A stretch of DNA of 64,000 bases from assembly GCA_013398955.1 (NCBI GenBank), contig VWPU01014023.1, positions 248,001 to 312,000 of the forward strand, read 5' to 3'. This document shows positions 39,501 to 50,490 of the stretch, piece by piece. The translations under genes and the position numbers were made by a program. The notes beneath the pieces were generated by a model. It searched no databases and was not told where the DNA came from. It worked only from the letters and a program-made list of their open reading frames with translations. The stretch's first letter is position 1. Each line of letters begins with the position of its first letter. Source of the DNA: Callaeas wilsoni (Eukaryota; Chordata; Aves; Passeriformes; Callaeidae).

Positions 39501-40662
39501 TGAACCCAAATGTCCTTTACCATTTACAGGAGATGAAAAAAGTGTACTTAGTTAAGAAAACATGAAGTCATGTTTACATCGCATCAGTAGGGGATCCACT
39601 GAGTCTTTGGCATAAGGAGCTGAAATACACACTAGCCCTGCCTCAGGTCCTGAGAAGGGAGAGCCCATTTGGGGTTGGGTGCAGTAGGTGCATCTTCCCC
39701 TTTTGCTTTCTGTGGAAGAAGTCCAGAGCAGCATGACAAATAGGTTCAGTTTGCCTTCATACATCTTTTCTGATCTGACCAAATGCACAAGTTCAGCTGT
39801 GCCTGATCATAAAACATATCCATGCACATATACACACTGTCTTGGATTCTAAGGTGTTTTGTGGGGAAATAGAAATATTTTATTCTTGGAGCCAGAGGGA
39901 GAAAACCATCTAGTCTCACCATCAACATGTTTTCTTAACTTTAAATAAGGTTAAGAAAGGGAGTAATTCAACCGTGGCAACTCTAATTGGCTACAAGTAT
40001 AATCCAATAACCTAATTTCACCCATATTGTTAGTTGAGTTAATTGGACCTGCACAGCCACCAGCTAAATATATTGGTGTATGCAAATGGTGAAACTAATT
40101 TCCTTCATAAACCTTTCTTCTGCCAAAGTAGGAATTAGGTAGAAGGGGTGGGGGGGAAAAAAGGCTGTGCTGACGTTGTTACTTCAAAAGATCAATTCTC
40201 TTCCAATTATTTGCTCTCTTTAGATAGGCAGGACAGAAAACACCATTAATTCCCTTAAATAGAGAGGGGGAAGGGAAGTAATTTCATTTCCACTTGAAGA
40301 GACTGCAGAGCAGAAGTGATTGAGCCTTTAGCTTCTCAAATCCAGATGGAGCTTCACAGCCTCTGGGTCAGGCAGCTCCGTTTTCTTTGCAATATTTGGA
40401 ATGAGGGAACCTGCACCAAAACAAGTTCCTGGGTATTACAAAGACTTGCATTTCCTGGAGGGAGAAGGGCAAGCTGATCTTCACTCTAACATTGATTTCA
40501 GCAGGGTGTTCTGCAGTAGAGGCTTTGTAATTTGTACCATGCTGTGTATCAGCCAAATCCATTTCCGCTGTTAGCTTAAGAGCCTTCCAAGAACACGTCC
40601 TGGAGTCTGATGAGGAGGACTGACAGTCAGGCTCTGTGTCCAGGTGTCCACACCTAGAGTAA
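36517..40662. other. unique non-coding sequence with a GC-enriched patch
   Basis: No gene is recognised. A hairpin lies at 37487-37520. A patch at about 38300-38720 is richer in GC and CpG than its flanks and carries overlapping frames on both strands, without domains. A 150-codon plus-strand frame at 38852-39304 has ordinary AT-rich composition and no recognisable product. A C run is at 37271-37277 and a G run at 40148-40156. Confidence 0.55.
37487..37520. repeat. 13-bp imperfect inverted repeat (hairpin)
   Basis: Arms TAATAAACTGTTG (37487-37499) and CAACAGTTAATAA (37508-37520) pair at 11 of 13 positions around the 8-nt loop TTTATTAA. An AT-rich cruciform or transcript hairpin is possible. 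Confidence 0.8.
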
Positions 40663-40766
40663 AGAGCAACCTGATCTGGCTGAAGATGTCCCTGCTCATT
40701 GCTGGGGGTTAGACTACATGACCTTTAAAGGTCCCTTCCAGCCCAAACCATTCTAGGATTCTATGA
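40663..40766 (+). mobile_element. avian CR1 LINE 3' end
   Basis: The segment contains GAGCAACCTGATCTGGCTG, GTCCCTGCTCATTGCTGGGG, TTAGACTACATGACCTTTAA, AGGTCCCTTCCAGCCCAAAC and the tail ATTCTAGGATTCTATGA. This is the diagnostic 3' untranslated end of chicken repeat 1 (CR1), a non-LTR retrotransposon that ends in short octamer repeats rather than poly-A. The copy is 5'-truncated. Diverged CR1-like sequence may extend upstream to about 40580. It is the clearest sign that the DNA is avian. Confidence 0.93.
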
Positions 40767-42501
40767 AATTTTTTTTTGGCCATCAAAATAGGGGGCAGTG
40801 TTATGAAGTGGAGGACTGATGTGAAGCCAGCAAGCTTACTCCAGCAAGCAAGGACATGATGGCAGCAAGGTTCAGTAACTCCAGTGCAAAGCTGACATTG
40901 TGGAGGTTAGGATCAGCATCCACATCCATATATTTTGGATTAAAAACGTTGGCTTAAATCTTCAGGATTCCCTGTTATTATTCAGCTGATGCTTTTCATT
41001 TTCTTTCTGCTGCTTTTCAGGATTCATGACTGTGTCTTTACAGTACGTCAGCTCCATGTACCCTCTCCATTACACCTGGCTATTAAATTTTTTCTCTTGC
41101 AGATTGGAAAAGTTGCAGGTGGATCACCTCTGATCCTCTGTACTTGCCTCATGCTCCCCCCACCAAGTTGGCTGCAGCCATGAGCGTGATAGCAGCAGCA
41201 GCATGTACTCATCTCAGTTTCCATCTCTCCTAGGCAGTCCCAAATGAGAGGATGTGCACATCCTTGGGTGTCTTTCAACTGACTTTGGAGCAGGCCTGCT
41301 GTGAATTGGGACTTTCACTGTGTGGGGGAAGGAAGAGATGCTGCTTGTGATTACTATTTGAGCTTGATAAGGGGATGAGAAGGAAACGGAAAAAAGAGTT
41401 TGAGGCAGTTAATGCTTTCCACAGTTACACTTGAATTTCAGCCCCTGCTAATATTCCCAGGGAAATCACAACTCACATGCATACACACACACACAGAGGT
41501 TTAATTTCAGCAGTAAATGAAGTCATAATGCAAACAGAAAGCTAACAGCAGGGAAGGCTATGCTTGGCCAGGTCTGCTCGTACTACAAGTAATACATATG
41601 CACCAGTGCAAAAAACTGGCCCCAGAGAGCAGTTAAGTCTTTCTAGCAGAAACACACACTGAGAAGGCAACCATAACTTTTAACTACAGCTTCCTACAAT
41701 AGAAGGTGCTGTGGTCTTCTTTAGTATCAGAAAGGGAAGGGATGAGGGAGGGCGAAGACCGACAGAAATCAGGTTGCAAATCTGCCTGCTTTTAGTGAAC
41801 AGAGGCACCAGGGCAAGAAGACATTTACAATGAAAATGTTAGATTTACCTAGTCTGAATTTTGTACATGTTGGTACCTGAATGTTGGAAATGGGGAAATT
41901 ACTGCAGTGTTCAGCAGAGGGCTCGGTGGGGAAAGTCACAGCTGAGGAGGTCATGGCATCACCTCTGCCTCTGAAAGCTGATGTTGAGCTGACACCTGGG
42001 AGCTGCTAGCTGAAGGAAAGGGTTTATGGATTGGCATGGTCCACCATGGGCTTGGAGAAGCCAACAGTGTCCCTGTGCTGCACACAACAAGGTTAGGCCT
42101 GGTTTTGTTTTGTGAGCTTGAGACTTGTGTGATTCAGGCGTGACCTACATGGGAACAGTGCGCAACTGGAAATATGAGGACTAGGCAGAGTGTGAATGGC
42201 ACATAACCTGTTCCCTGTGGAGCAGCAGAGCTGCCTTGAGGTTTATTCAGCTGTGGCCTGTGAACTTTCAGGGTTGCCAGTGTGCCCCAGCTGGGGAGGA
42301 GCAGAGCATGGCACAGCCACTGCTTCCTTTAGCACATGGTCCAGCGTTTTCCAGAAGCTGAGGCTGGATGGGGCTGTGGATCTGAAAGCTGAGCTTGTTG
42401 TTCCTGAGGGGCCCAGGCTGTGCCTCAGTGTCAGATGTGGTGGTGCTGGTGACAGGATCTGAGAATCCCTGAGCAGGTACCCTGTGAGTTAAGTGAGCTA
42501 T
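40767..42501. other. unique non-coding sequence
   Basis: No gene is recognised. A short (AC)n tract lies at 41481-41494. An acceptor-like TTTCTGCTGCTTTTCAG at about 41004-41020 precedes a short open frame with no recognisable product. The stretch from 42190 to 42470 is GC-richer and open in one plus frame (88 codons), without a domain. Confidence 0.55.
41481..41494. repeat. (AC)n microsatellite
   Basis: A short run of about six AC dinucleotides. Confidence 0.85.
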
Positions 42502-42668
42502 TGTGCTGTGTTTGGCTGGAGCAGAGTTAATTTTCTTCTCAGTGGCTGGTATGGGGGATGTGTTTTGGACTTGTGCTGAACACAGGGTTGATAATATAGA
42601 GATGTTTTTATTATTGCTGAGCAGTGCTTACAGAGAGACAAAGCCTTTTTTGCTTTTTGTATTGCCAT
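42502..42668 (+). mobile_element. 5' fragment of an avian ERVL-type LTR
   Basis: The sequence TGTGCTGTGTTTGGCTGGAG, then a CAGAGTTAATTTTCTTCTCA block, GTGGCTGGTATGGG, a GGACTTGTGCTGAACACAGG block, TTGATAATATAGAGATG and TTATTGCTGAGCAGTGCTTA matches the 5' part of a widespread avian LTR family as I remember it. Only about the first 165 bp is present. The downstream U3, TATA box, R and U5 are missing, and ordinary sequence follows. The copy is truncated and carries no promoter core or polyadenylation signal. Confidence 0.8.
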
Positions 42669-44536
42669 GCAAGTGACCCTTCTTTAAAAATACGATTAAA
42701 TTGTGAAAATAAAGAAGGTATGAAGTCAGGGTGTATGAAAAATTCTGAATTTTAGAAAAGAGTTTACATTTCCCCCCACAAGAACCTAACACTTGAAATA
42801 TATCGTATCAGGATGGGAAACATTAAAAAATTTTCCAGTGAAAAATCATTATCGCTTAACAACAATTACACATCAGGACAGCTTTAAAGTGTTCTTTTTC
42901 TTTCTTTCAACTTTTTCTACTCCAGTAGAAGAGCAAGTTTTCTTGTTGCAGTCTTAAGCAAACACTGTAAATATTTGGAGATGCAAATGACTAGATTAGC
43001 AGTGATGCCATCATTAACAGCAGTGACAAGAAAGTGTCAGGGTTGCAATTTTTAATGTTTTTTAATTGGCCCTGCATTTCTATTGTCAAAACATTTACCC
43101 AAGGGTGTGATTATTAATAATAGGTGACAGCTCCAATTATCCTCAAACATATTAGAAAATATCAGCACTAAGATATAATCTTTAAAAGCACAGCTTAAGC
43201 TGCTTCTACAAGTTTACTGTGACAAGAATAAATACAGAGATAAAAATTTGAATTAAAACTCCTGCTTATTTTAATCAGGGTTTGTTTGTTTTTTTCTTTA
43301 AGCATCATGGAACGGAAATGTTTATGTATACATCAATACTTATCTGAAGATCACCAAACATTTTGCCTGCAGTTTTACTGAGCTCTTTAAATCAGTCCCT
43401 GACATGGCCATGACATTGAGAAGCAAAGTCATCTGATGCTGTGTTAGTTATATGCAGCCCATCAGAGTTTTTGAAGAATAAAAATAAAACTGCACAACTC
43501 CTAAATAAAATTGACTGAAAACATGAGCTATTTTACACATCTGAGTCAGAAGCTTTCCTTTGCAACCAAATAAAAAGCAAGCTTTTTGTCTCCATATGTT
43601 TAATTTCCTTCCATCTTTTCTCACGTGGTGCGTCGTGCATTTCTCTTTTTCCCGTTTGTTTGCAATCAGTTCATGGACCACCTTCTCTTCTCCAGAGGAA
43701 AAGCAGTTGTTCATGGCCCCAGGAAGAGAAGAGTTTAGTGGCTGTGGGCTTGGCTTAGGAAAGCATTTAGGAGACTTTTTGTCTCACCCTTGACAAACCT
43801 TGTAGCACTGTGCAATGCAGGACATATAGTGCAGGTACCAATGGCCACAAGACACCTTCCAGAGCCAATTCCTGATCTTTCTCCACGACTTTTTCCTGGT
43901 TCTTTGCAGACAAAGAATCCATATCTTTGTCTTCCCTTGAAAAATTTTAAAGACCTTAGTGACATTATGAAAACAACCCTAGTATTGTTCAACTTTTTAA
44001 ACTTTTTTTAAACCTTGGTCTAAACCCTATCATTTAAACCAAGGACCAACATACATTTTAAAGTGATAATGACTGTATCGGGGGAAAAAAACCCTTCAGA
44101 GTTTTTGGGCCCCAAAAAGTTAAAAAAATCGGTTCTCAGACACCTAGAGTATTGCTGTGACAGGTGTGTTGTTGGCAAGAAGAACAAGGACTTTGTTTGA
44201 TCCATAAATTATTGAAGGGATCCCAGATCCAAGTGCTCCATCTGTGTTATTTTTAATTGGGATGTCTCACAGGAACAGTGACCATGCAAAAGTCATGAGC
44301 TTCCTTGAAGAAAGACAGCTGAAATCTCCTCACTTTAAGGGCCCTTGGGCAGCATTTCGCTTAAACGTGTATTTATCATTCACTGAGTGATGAGTCGTGC
44401 TGACATACAGGAGATTCCCAGGATACTGAGGGTTGGGCAAGTGTGCAAGTACTTTTTTGCCAGTTTAAGAGTTGGGCCATTAAAAATATCTCATCAATGA
44501 CCTGTGATTTGAGTTGATTTTATTGGGCATTTATTT
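42669..44536. other. unique non-coding sequence
   Basis: No gene is recognised. The segment 42669-43340 is strongly AT-rich. A 12-bp hairpin is at 44013-44044. Overlapping frames on both strands at 43448-44011 show no domain. Confidence 0.6.
44013..44044. repeat. 12-bp inverted repeat (hairpin)
   Basis: Arms CCTTGGTCTAAA (44013-44024) and TTTAAACCAAGG (44033-44044) are complementary at 11 of 12 positions with an 8-nt loop. Confidence 0.8.
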
Positions 44537-44576
44537 TGTGTGTGTGTGTTGGATATTTTGTGTGTGTGTGTATGTG
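44537..44576. repeat. (TG)n microsatellite, interrupted
   Basis: Two TG runs (44537-44549 and 44559-44576) are separated by GGATATTT-like sequence. A T-rich pyrimidine tract to about 44606 follows directly. Confidence 0.92.
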
Positions 44577-44644
44577 TTTTTTTTTCCTTTCTTTTTTTTC
44601 TTTTTAATTAAGAATCAGATAGAGCTTCTCTAGAGCTTCTTCTA

Positions 44645-44678
44645 GGGAGGGAGGGAGGGAGGGAAGGAAGGAAGGAAG
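44645..44678. repeat. (GGGA)n / (GGAA)n tract with G-quadruplex motif
   Basis: Five GGG runs separated by single A bases (44645-44663) continue into GGAA units to about 44678. Four or more GGG runs with one-base loops satisfy the standard intramolecular G-quadruplex pattern on the plus strand. Confidence 0.92.
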
Positions 44679-45990
44679 AGGGAAATGTGTACAGTGGTGA
44701 GGGGTCTGAAAGGACTCTGAGCCCTAAAGTACTGCATCTAACATCCTTCTCCTGCTTATTCTGCATTTTGATTGTGTGAACATCCTTTTCCCCTTTCTAA
44801 TTCCTCTAAACTGTGCGTGTCATTGATTTCCCATGCAGTAAAGTCAATATGTGCTGCTTAAAGACTTACTCCCTTTTATATATTGTTTTAATTTTGCTGC
44901 CAGTCATTTTCATTGACCATTGCTTTCGGATCATAAGGCTGAAAGAGGCAAAGCATGCAGTCTTCTGGGTTGTAAATCACTTATATATTTACTAATCCCT
45001 CTCTTTTCTGTTGCTTCTTAATTTTCTTTTGATTTTCCTTTTCTTGTGCTAACAAGTGAAAGCTAGTGGGACTTTGAGCACCTGGGTGCCATCCCCCTCT
45101 GTTGAGACAGCACAGTTGACATACTGCAGTGGCACTGCAGCTCACAGAGCTCCTCAGGGTGAGGTCCTCCACTTGCTCCACCAGCCTCCCTGCGGGTGGG
45201 AAGCAGTGACCTGGCTGCAGCAGTATAGGCAGCATATCACGTCCCAGTCATATAAATCCACTGGGTAAATGTTGTTACCTTGAAGACATTGTTTCGGGAG
45301 ATGAATATCTGAAAGATGAAAAAAAGCATCAAGATGCAAAAGGTGAAAATGAACTTTTGGATATTACAGAAATTAGGAAGAAAGAATAAGAATCTCTCCA
45401 GCTGAGAAGCCTGGATGAGAATCTATCAGGCAGCTGCATTATCAATCTTATTATATTAAGCATAAGTGTAAACACTGAAAAATTCATGAAGCAGAATGAA
45501 ACAGTAAAGCCTAGTTAAAACCCAGAGCTCCAGTTTGATATATGCGGTGCTGACAGGATAAAGTGAAAGGAAAGAAGGAGAAAGAGCAAGGGCAGTTTTA
45601 CATGCTCTTTCCTTCACGGATTTTTTAAGATGATTTGCATTCATGGAGTTCAAGTGCTGTGAAGTCAATCTGTGCATACTGCACAGGGCGCAGCTCATTG
45701 ATTCACCCTGGAAGTTCCTCTCCCTCCCCTCTTGGCCGCAGGGAGTGTGTCCTTTGGTCAGACTGTTCAACAGTACAGCCCTGGTCAGCATAGATGAAGG
45801 CTAGACTTACCAAAAGCTAAGAGTATGAGGAGAGAATTTACACATTAGATGAGGGAGTCAGACTTGGCTGGGAACTCCAGGGAGTGAGGCTGTGAAAGTG
45901 TGGCCACTGCTAGGAATTGAACTCTGTTGCAATGGGTTCTACTGGACATGTGCAGGCATTTCAGACTCAGTATCTGCAGGAATTCCGTGC
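44679..45990. other. unique non-coding sequence
   Basis: No gene is recognised. A GC-richer stretch at 45050-45250 is open on both strands, without a recognisable domain. Confidence 0.6.
45986..45990. repeat. target-site duplication, left copy
   Basis: CGTGC immediately precedes the TG start of the LTR and is repeated exactly at 46596-46600 right after its CA end. Confidence 0.85.
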
Positions 45991-46595
45991 TGTCCTGGGT
46001 TGCAGTGTATTCTATTACCATCTGCAGTAGCTGTTAAAACTAGGTGGGGCTGTGTCCCTTGCCTCCTTTGTCTGGACTATCTTCTGTTAATAAGCCAGCT
46101 GTCGAAACCAGCTGGGGCATGGTTCCTTATCTCTCCCATGACCCATCCTCCCTCTAGGGGGGATATCTCCTGTTAATGGGCCATCCAGTCTCACCACAGG
46201 ACTGACAAAATTACATCCTCCCATTGTGAGATGCTCTGCCCAGAGGGAGGAACCAAGCATCCCATCCTGGATATAAGCTAAGATGTCGAACACCAGAGGC
46301 AGCCCTTACCTACTGGATTCCCAGAGGACAAGAGCTACCACTGGACCTTCAGGTGAAGACCAGACCTTTTCTACAGGATCACTGCTTCAACAGGACCATC
46401 TTCAGCAGAACTCTGAAGGACTGCAGCCACCATTTTATTGGACTGCTACCAACATCTTGACTGACAGGGTGTCAGGTTGTATCCTGTCTCTGTCAGTGGT
46501 TTCTTTTTGTACTATTGCATTTATTTTTAGTTTTTCCTATTAAATTGTTCTTCTGACTTGGAGTTTCTCACTGGTTTTGCTTTCAAACCAGCACA
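45991..46595 (+). mobile_element. complete endogenous retrovirus solo LTR (ERVL-like)
   Basis: A 605-bp element starts TGTCCTGGGTT and ends AACCAGCACA. These are imperfect inverted termini with TG...CA ends, and exact 5-bp direct repeats CGTGC flank them. A TATA box (TATAAG, 46272-46277) and a polyadenylation signal (ATTAAA, 46539-46544) followed by a T/G-rich stretch give the U3-R-U5 order in plus orientation. A 5-bp duplication fits class III (ERVL-type) integration better than the usual 4 bp of class I or 6 bp of class II. No gag, pol or env sequence is present, so this is a recombined solo LTR. Small open frames inside it (45892-46176, 46283-46543) are not genes. Confidence 0.88.
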
Positions 46596-46738
46596 CGTGC
46601 TTTGTATCTTACTGTACACACTGTAGCTACCTGTTGAGCATCATATGGATATTGCAGTGTGAGAGGTATTGGGGTCCATGGGATCTCGGATGTACTGCCC
46701 ATGGGCGGTGGAGGATGACACCTCTGCAGGCCTAGGGG

Positions 46739-46756
46739 CGCGCGTGTGTGTGTGTG
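46739..46756. repeat. (CG)n(TG)n simple repeat
   Basis: CGCGCG followed by TG units. Alternating purine-pyrimidine sequence of this kind can adopt Z-DNA. Confidence 0.85.
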
Positions 46757-48014
46757 CGGGTGGGCAAGGCCACATGCAAGAAGATTCATCTTCAGCTTCA
46801 CTCAGTGCATTTGCTACTGGCATTCCATAGCAAAGGCTGATAAAAACTTCTCCCTCTCTGTGGCTGTGCAGACAATAACAAGGAGAGGGATCTGAGCTTT
46901 GACTCCATATGCACAAAGAAAGCATAGAGCCTTTTAATGCTGAGGCTTTAAAGAAAGACCCTGCATACAAAAAGGAGGGGGAAGTAAAAAGAGAGAACCA
47001 GCAAAAGAGGTTGTGTGGAATAAGGCAACACACTGATGAAAATTTATGGAAACCCTAGTGAATAAGCCAGTTGGATATTATATATACAAGGAAAGAGGAC
47101 AAATGAAAGTTATATTGGAAGTTATTGGTGCCAAAGAAGAGCTGAATGTTCTGCTGATGAAGATACATGTGAGGTAAAAGGAATAACTATTTGTAGTACA
47201 GGGCCAATTTCCTTGAGTTCGGGGTGTTCAAAGAACCATACCTTTTCTTTTTCATGTCTCTTTTTCCTTCATCTGATTTGGGCTGTTCTTTGCTATTGCC
47301 CTTGAGGCCCCAATGGACACAGCACAGCAATCAGTTCCCTTCAGGTGGCGAGAAGGAAACCTATGGAGGACTTTTGCCTGCCCTCTCCTCCTACCCCATC
47401 AGACAGGGCTCAGCCTAGGCTGCATGGATATGGGCAGAGATGTCCTCATGCCAGGGCTTTCTTTAGGCCACCAAATGTTGGAATGAAGAGACTTGGGGAA
47501 ATCTAGTCTTCAGGAATCTATTGAGGCATTGCCCTCTCATTGCCTAAATCCTCCATAAATACAGAGTACTGGGAGTAGTTTTCCTCCTGAAGCGCTCTGA
47601 TGTTTGCTTCCTTCATTCCCCACGAGGCACTGTCATCCCCAGCTCTGCAGGCTGAAACAAACCTTCTGCACTCAAATCAATATGCCTTCCTTCTTCTTAA
47701 CTGCAGGACTAGGAGATGAGGTACAGAACATAGTCCTGCATGCAGGGAAACATAACAGGTTTTTTTACCTGGAGACAAAGAATATTTTTTTCTTTCTTCC
47801 CAGTAAAGAAGCATTGCAAGGGTTTGGAGTCTGTATTTAAATTATTTAGTCATGTGGGTGTTGACATGGGATTTGTGGCATTTTGTTTCTAATTGCTGGG
47901 TCAGAAGATCTATGTGAGACACTGAGGCCTGAAAAATCATCTTTCTCATCTATCCTAAACTGAAAATTTTGGATTGAAAAGTGAAGGAGACTTGTTGAGG
48001 CAGGCAGCCAGTGA

Positions 48015-48043
48015 GTCAATCAATCAGTCAATCAATCAATCAG
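48015..48043. repeat. (TCAA)n microsatellite
   Basis: About seven TCAA/TCAG tetranucleotides stand in tandem, with two TCAG interruptions. Confidence 0.9.
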
Positions 48044-50409
48044 AGTACCTGTCGGGTAAGGGTGTTTCTTTCGATCTACACAGAATTAAAGCTGATCCAA
48101 ACCCACAGGCAACCACATATCAAGTCTCAAGAACAAAGTGAAAACCAGCAAAAGTTCTAAAAACTATGCAAATAACCAAACCAGCAGCTACATTCTGATG
48201 ACAGCAATGTAATTTTAATGGGTATGCATGTGTGGTACACACAGACGTACATGGACACAGATACACAGCCATGCCCAATTTGTTTGAATAAACCGGTTTA
48301 TTCCCTTTAACCACTTATCTCAAAGACAATGTTAACAGCTAACAAAAGCTGACTAAGTCCCTGGCAGATACCCCTTAGTTTAAGACTGATATTAATGCAT
48401 TTTGATAATTTGTCTTTATAAGTGGCATGATAAAGTAATGGAGCAATTCAGAGGGTTCATCTGTTTTCCACCAGGTGGACTTTTGCTGCATGGTTAAGCC
48501 CTAAATTCATCCATGTGGTAAGAAGTAGCTATAACCTGTAGAGACTAAATAAGCAGGAGTTAAGCTTCATTACCCGAACTTAAACTTAATCTGGAATAAA
48601 AAATGAGCAATGCTGGTCCCATTTTATTATAAACAAGAGGACTTCCACTGTACATGTAGCTCTGCTTAGAGGTCTATACTAGCTCTGAAAATACTGTGCC
48701 TATTTTTCAAGTAAAACATGAAATCTATTTACATGCTATGACATCTTTATTTGCAATTCATCAAGAAATCCACTGATTTCAAGGCTGCAAGTGTGAAATA
48801 ATTGTCTCCTTAGCACAGCTGACATTTGTAGACCTTTCTCAGCTTTCATTTGGCTGAGGGATAATGCCATTTTATAGGGTTAAAAACCTAATTTGATCCC
48901 TTTTGAACTTCTTTCAAGTAGTAGGACCTTGTTTGATGAAAATTTTAGTTATTACATTGACTACATGACATACATACAGCCTCCAGTGACATTGCAGGCA
49001 GGAGCATCTCTGTTTTTCTCTGACTTTTTTCTGTCCTTTGTCTAGAATTTTACACTTCATGTCAATTGTTCGGGTTGCTCAAAGGGACAGCCACTGACTT
49101 TATATCAAGGCATTTTGATAGCTTCACCATGGGAGCTTTCATCTTTACTCACATTCTTTAAAAATAACTCATTGTGGAAGAAGCCCCATGGTGAGAAAAG
49201 TGTGCTATTTAATGCTGAATAATTGCCTCACAATTTTTCTGTCCACACTTTTACACACTGACCTAGTCCTTGCACACATGCACTCATAGATAAGCACATT
49301 TACTCAGTATCTTCAGACATTCGAACAAATAAATCAGAGACAGCTATTCAGGCTCCTAGATATTCATGAGAGGCAGTGGAAATGTGTTCAGCCATCTCTC
49401 AGGCTGCAAAGATGAGTGAATCAAGACTCTGATCCGAGCTCCATCCGGCTGTGGGGAGAGGCGACACATCCCTGACCTGCTTCAAGGAACAAGAATATAT
49501 GCCAAAGAGCTATGCTCTTTATGACAGACATCCACAATTCCTATACTGTCTTCAAACGAGATTTAGAAAGAGGAGAATCCATAATTTTAGTGATCTCCAG
49601 GTTTTTTTCATTTAATAGTCCTCTGGAATTCTTTCATTTTTGCTAACATGAATAATTTTTAACTAACCTTTCCCTAAGAAATTGCCTTACAGTTCCAAAA
49701 TCCTTGAGAAGATGTATGCTCTGGAAATACTGCCACGCTCTGTCTCCAGGCTCAGGAGTTTTGCAGTATGCACAGCAATATGTGGGGTAATTGATATTTT
49801 TCCCAAGTGATATGATGAGTCACTGCTCTCCCAGGGACTTCTGCATCCAGGCTTGGCACAGCAAGCAACTTAAATTGAAGCTACCAACAAGAAAACATGC
49901 TACATAATTTTGTTGTGTCCCTTACTTCTATAAAATATTGGGAAAAAAAGCACCAACATTTTATTTGCCCTCTTGTGACTTATTAAACCTTGAACAGTTC
50001 CAAACTCTCCTTCTCCCAAAAATAGATGTAAAAGATAACTGATATATTATAAAGTGTTTGGGATAAGAAGTTTTGATGCCATTACAAACAGTAACAAAGC
50101 AAATTCTTTAGTCCTGCCAAATTCCAAGTCATCGTATCAATTCTGGTTTTACTCAGGCTATTTCACCAATTATGGGGAGATAATGTGAAAGAAATTACAT
50201 TGCTACTAGCCCTGGTTTTCCATTAGTCTGAAAACTGCAAACATTCTGATTTAGTAGCAGTTTATATTCACTTTGTAGGGGTGTAACATTGCAGTCTCAC
50301 TAGCTGGAAAGGAGATTAATTCATACTAGCCAAGAATCTGGCCCTTAATGTACTTAGATGTACTTTTGGTAATGAGCAAATTGATTCTGATAATAGCAGA
50401 ATCAACCCA

Positions 50410-50490
50410 AATAGCACAGGAAGCTCTTAAGGCCAAGACCTTAGTAAGATTCAGAAAGAAAGATTGGACATTTACGTGGATAATAAGTTT
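50410..50490 (+). mobile_element. ancient CR1-type LINE 3' fragment
   Basis: AGGCCAAGACCTTAGTAAGA, TTCAGAAAGAAAGATTGGAC and ATTTACGTGGATAATAAG follow the order of an old amniote CR1 3' region. That region reads 'gaggccaagaacttagcaggattcaaaaagggattagacatttatatggataacaag'. It is the same region of the element as the copy at 8981-9090. The overlapping open frames at 50326-50545 on both strands are therefore probably by-products. Confidence 0.6.

Larger units (their letters stand above)
46596..50409. other. unique non-coding sequence
   Basis: No gene is recognised. A short (CG/TG)n run is at 46739-46756 and a (CAAT)n repeat at 48015-48043. The antisense frame at 46641-47033 (130 codons) owes part of its length to the TG repeat and has no domain. 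Confidence 0.6.
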
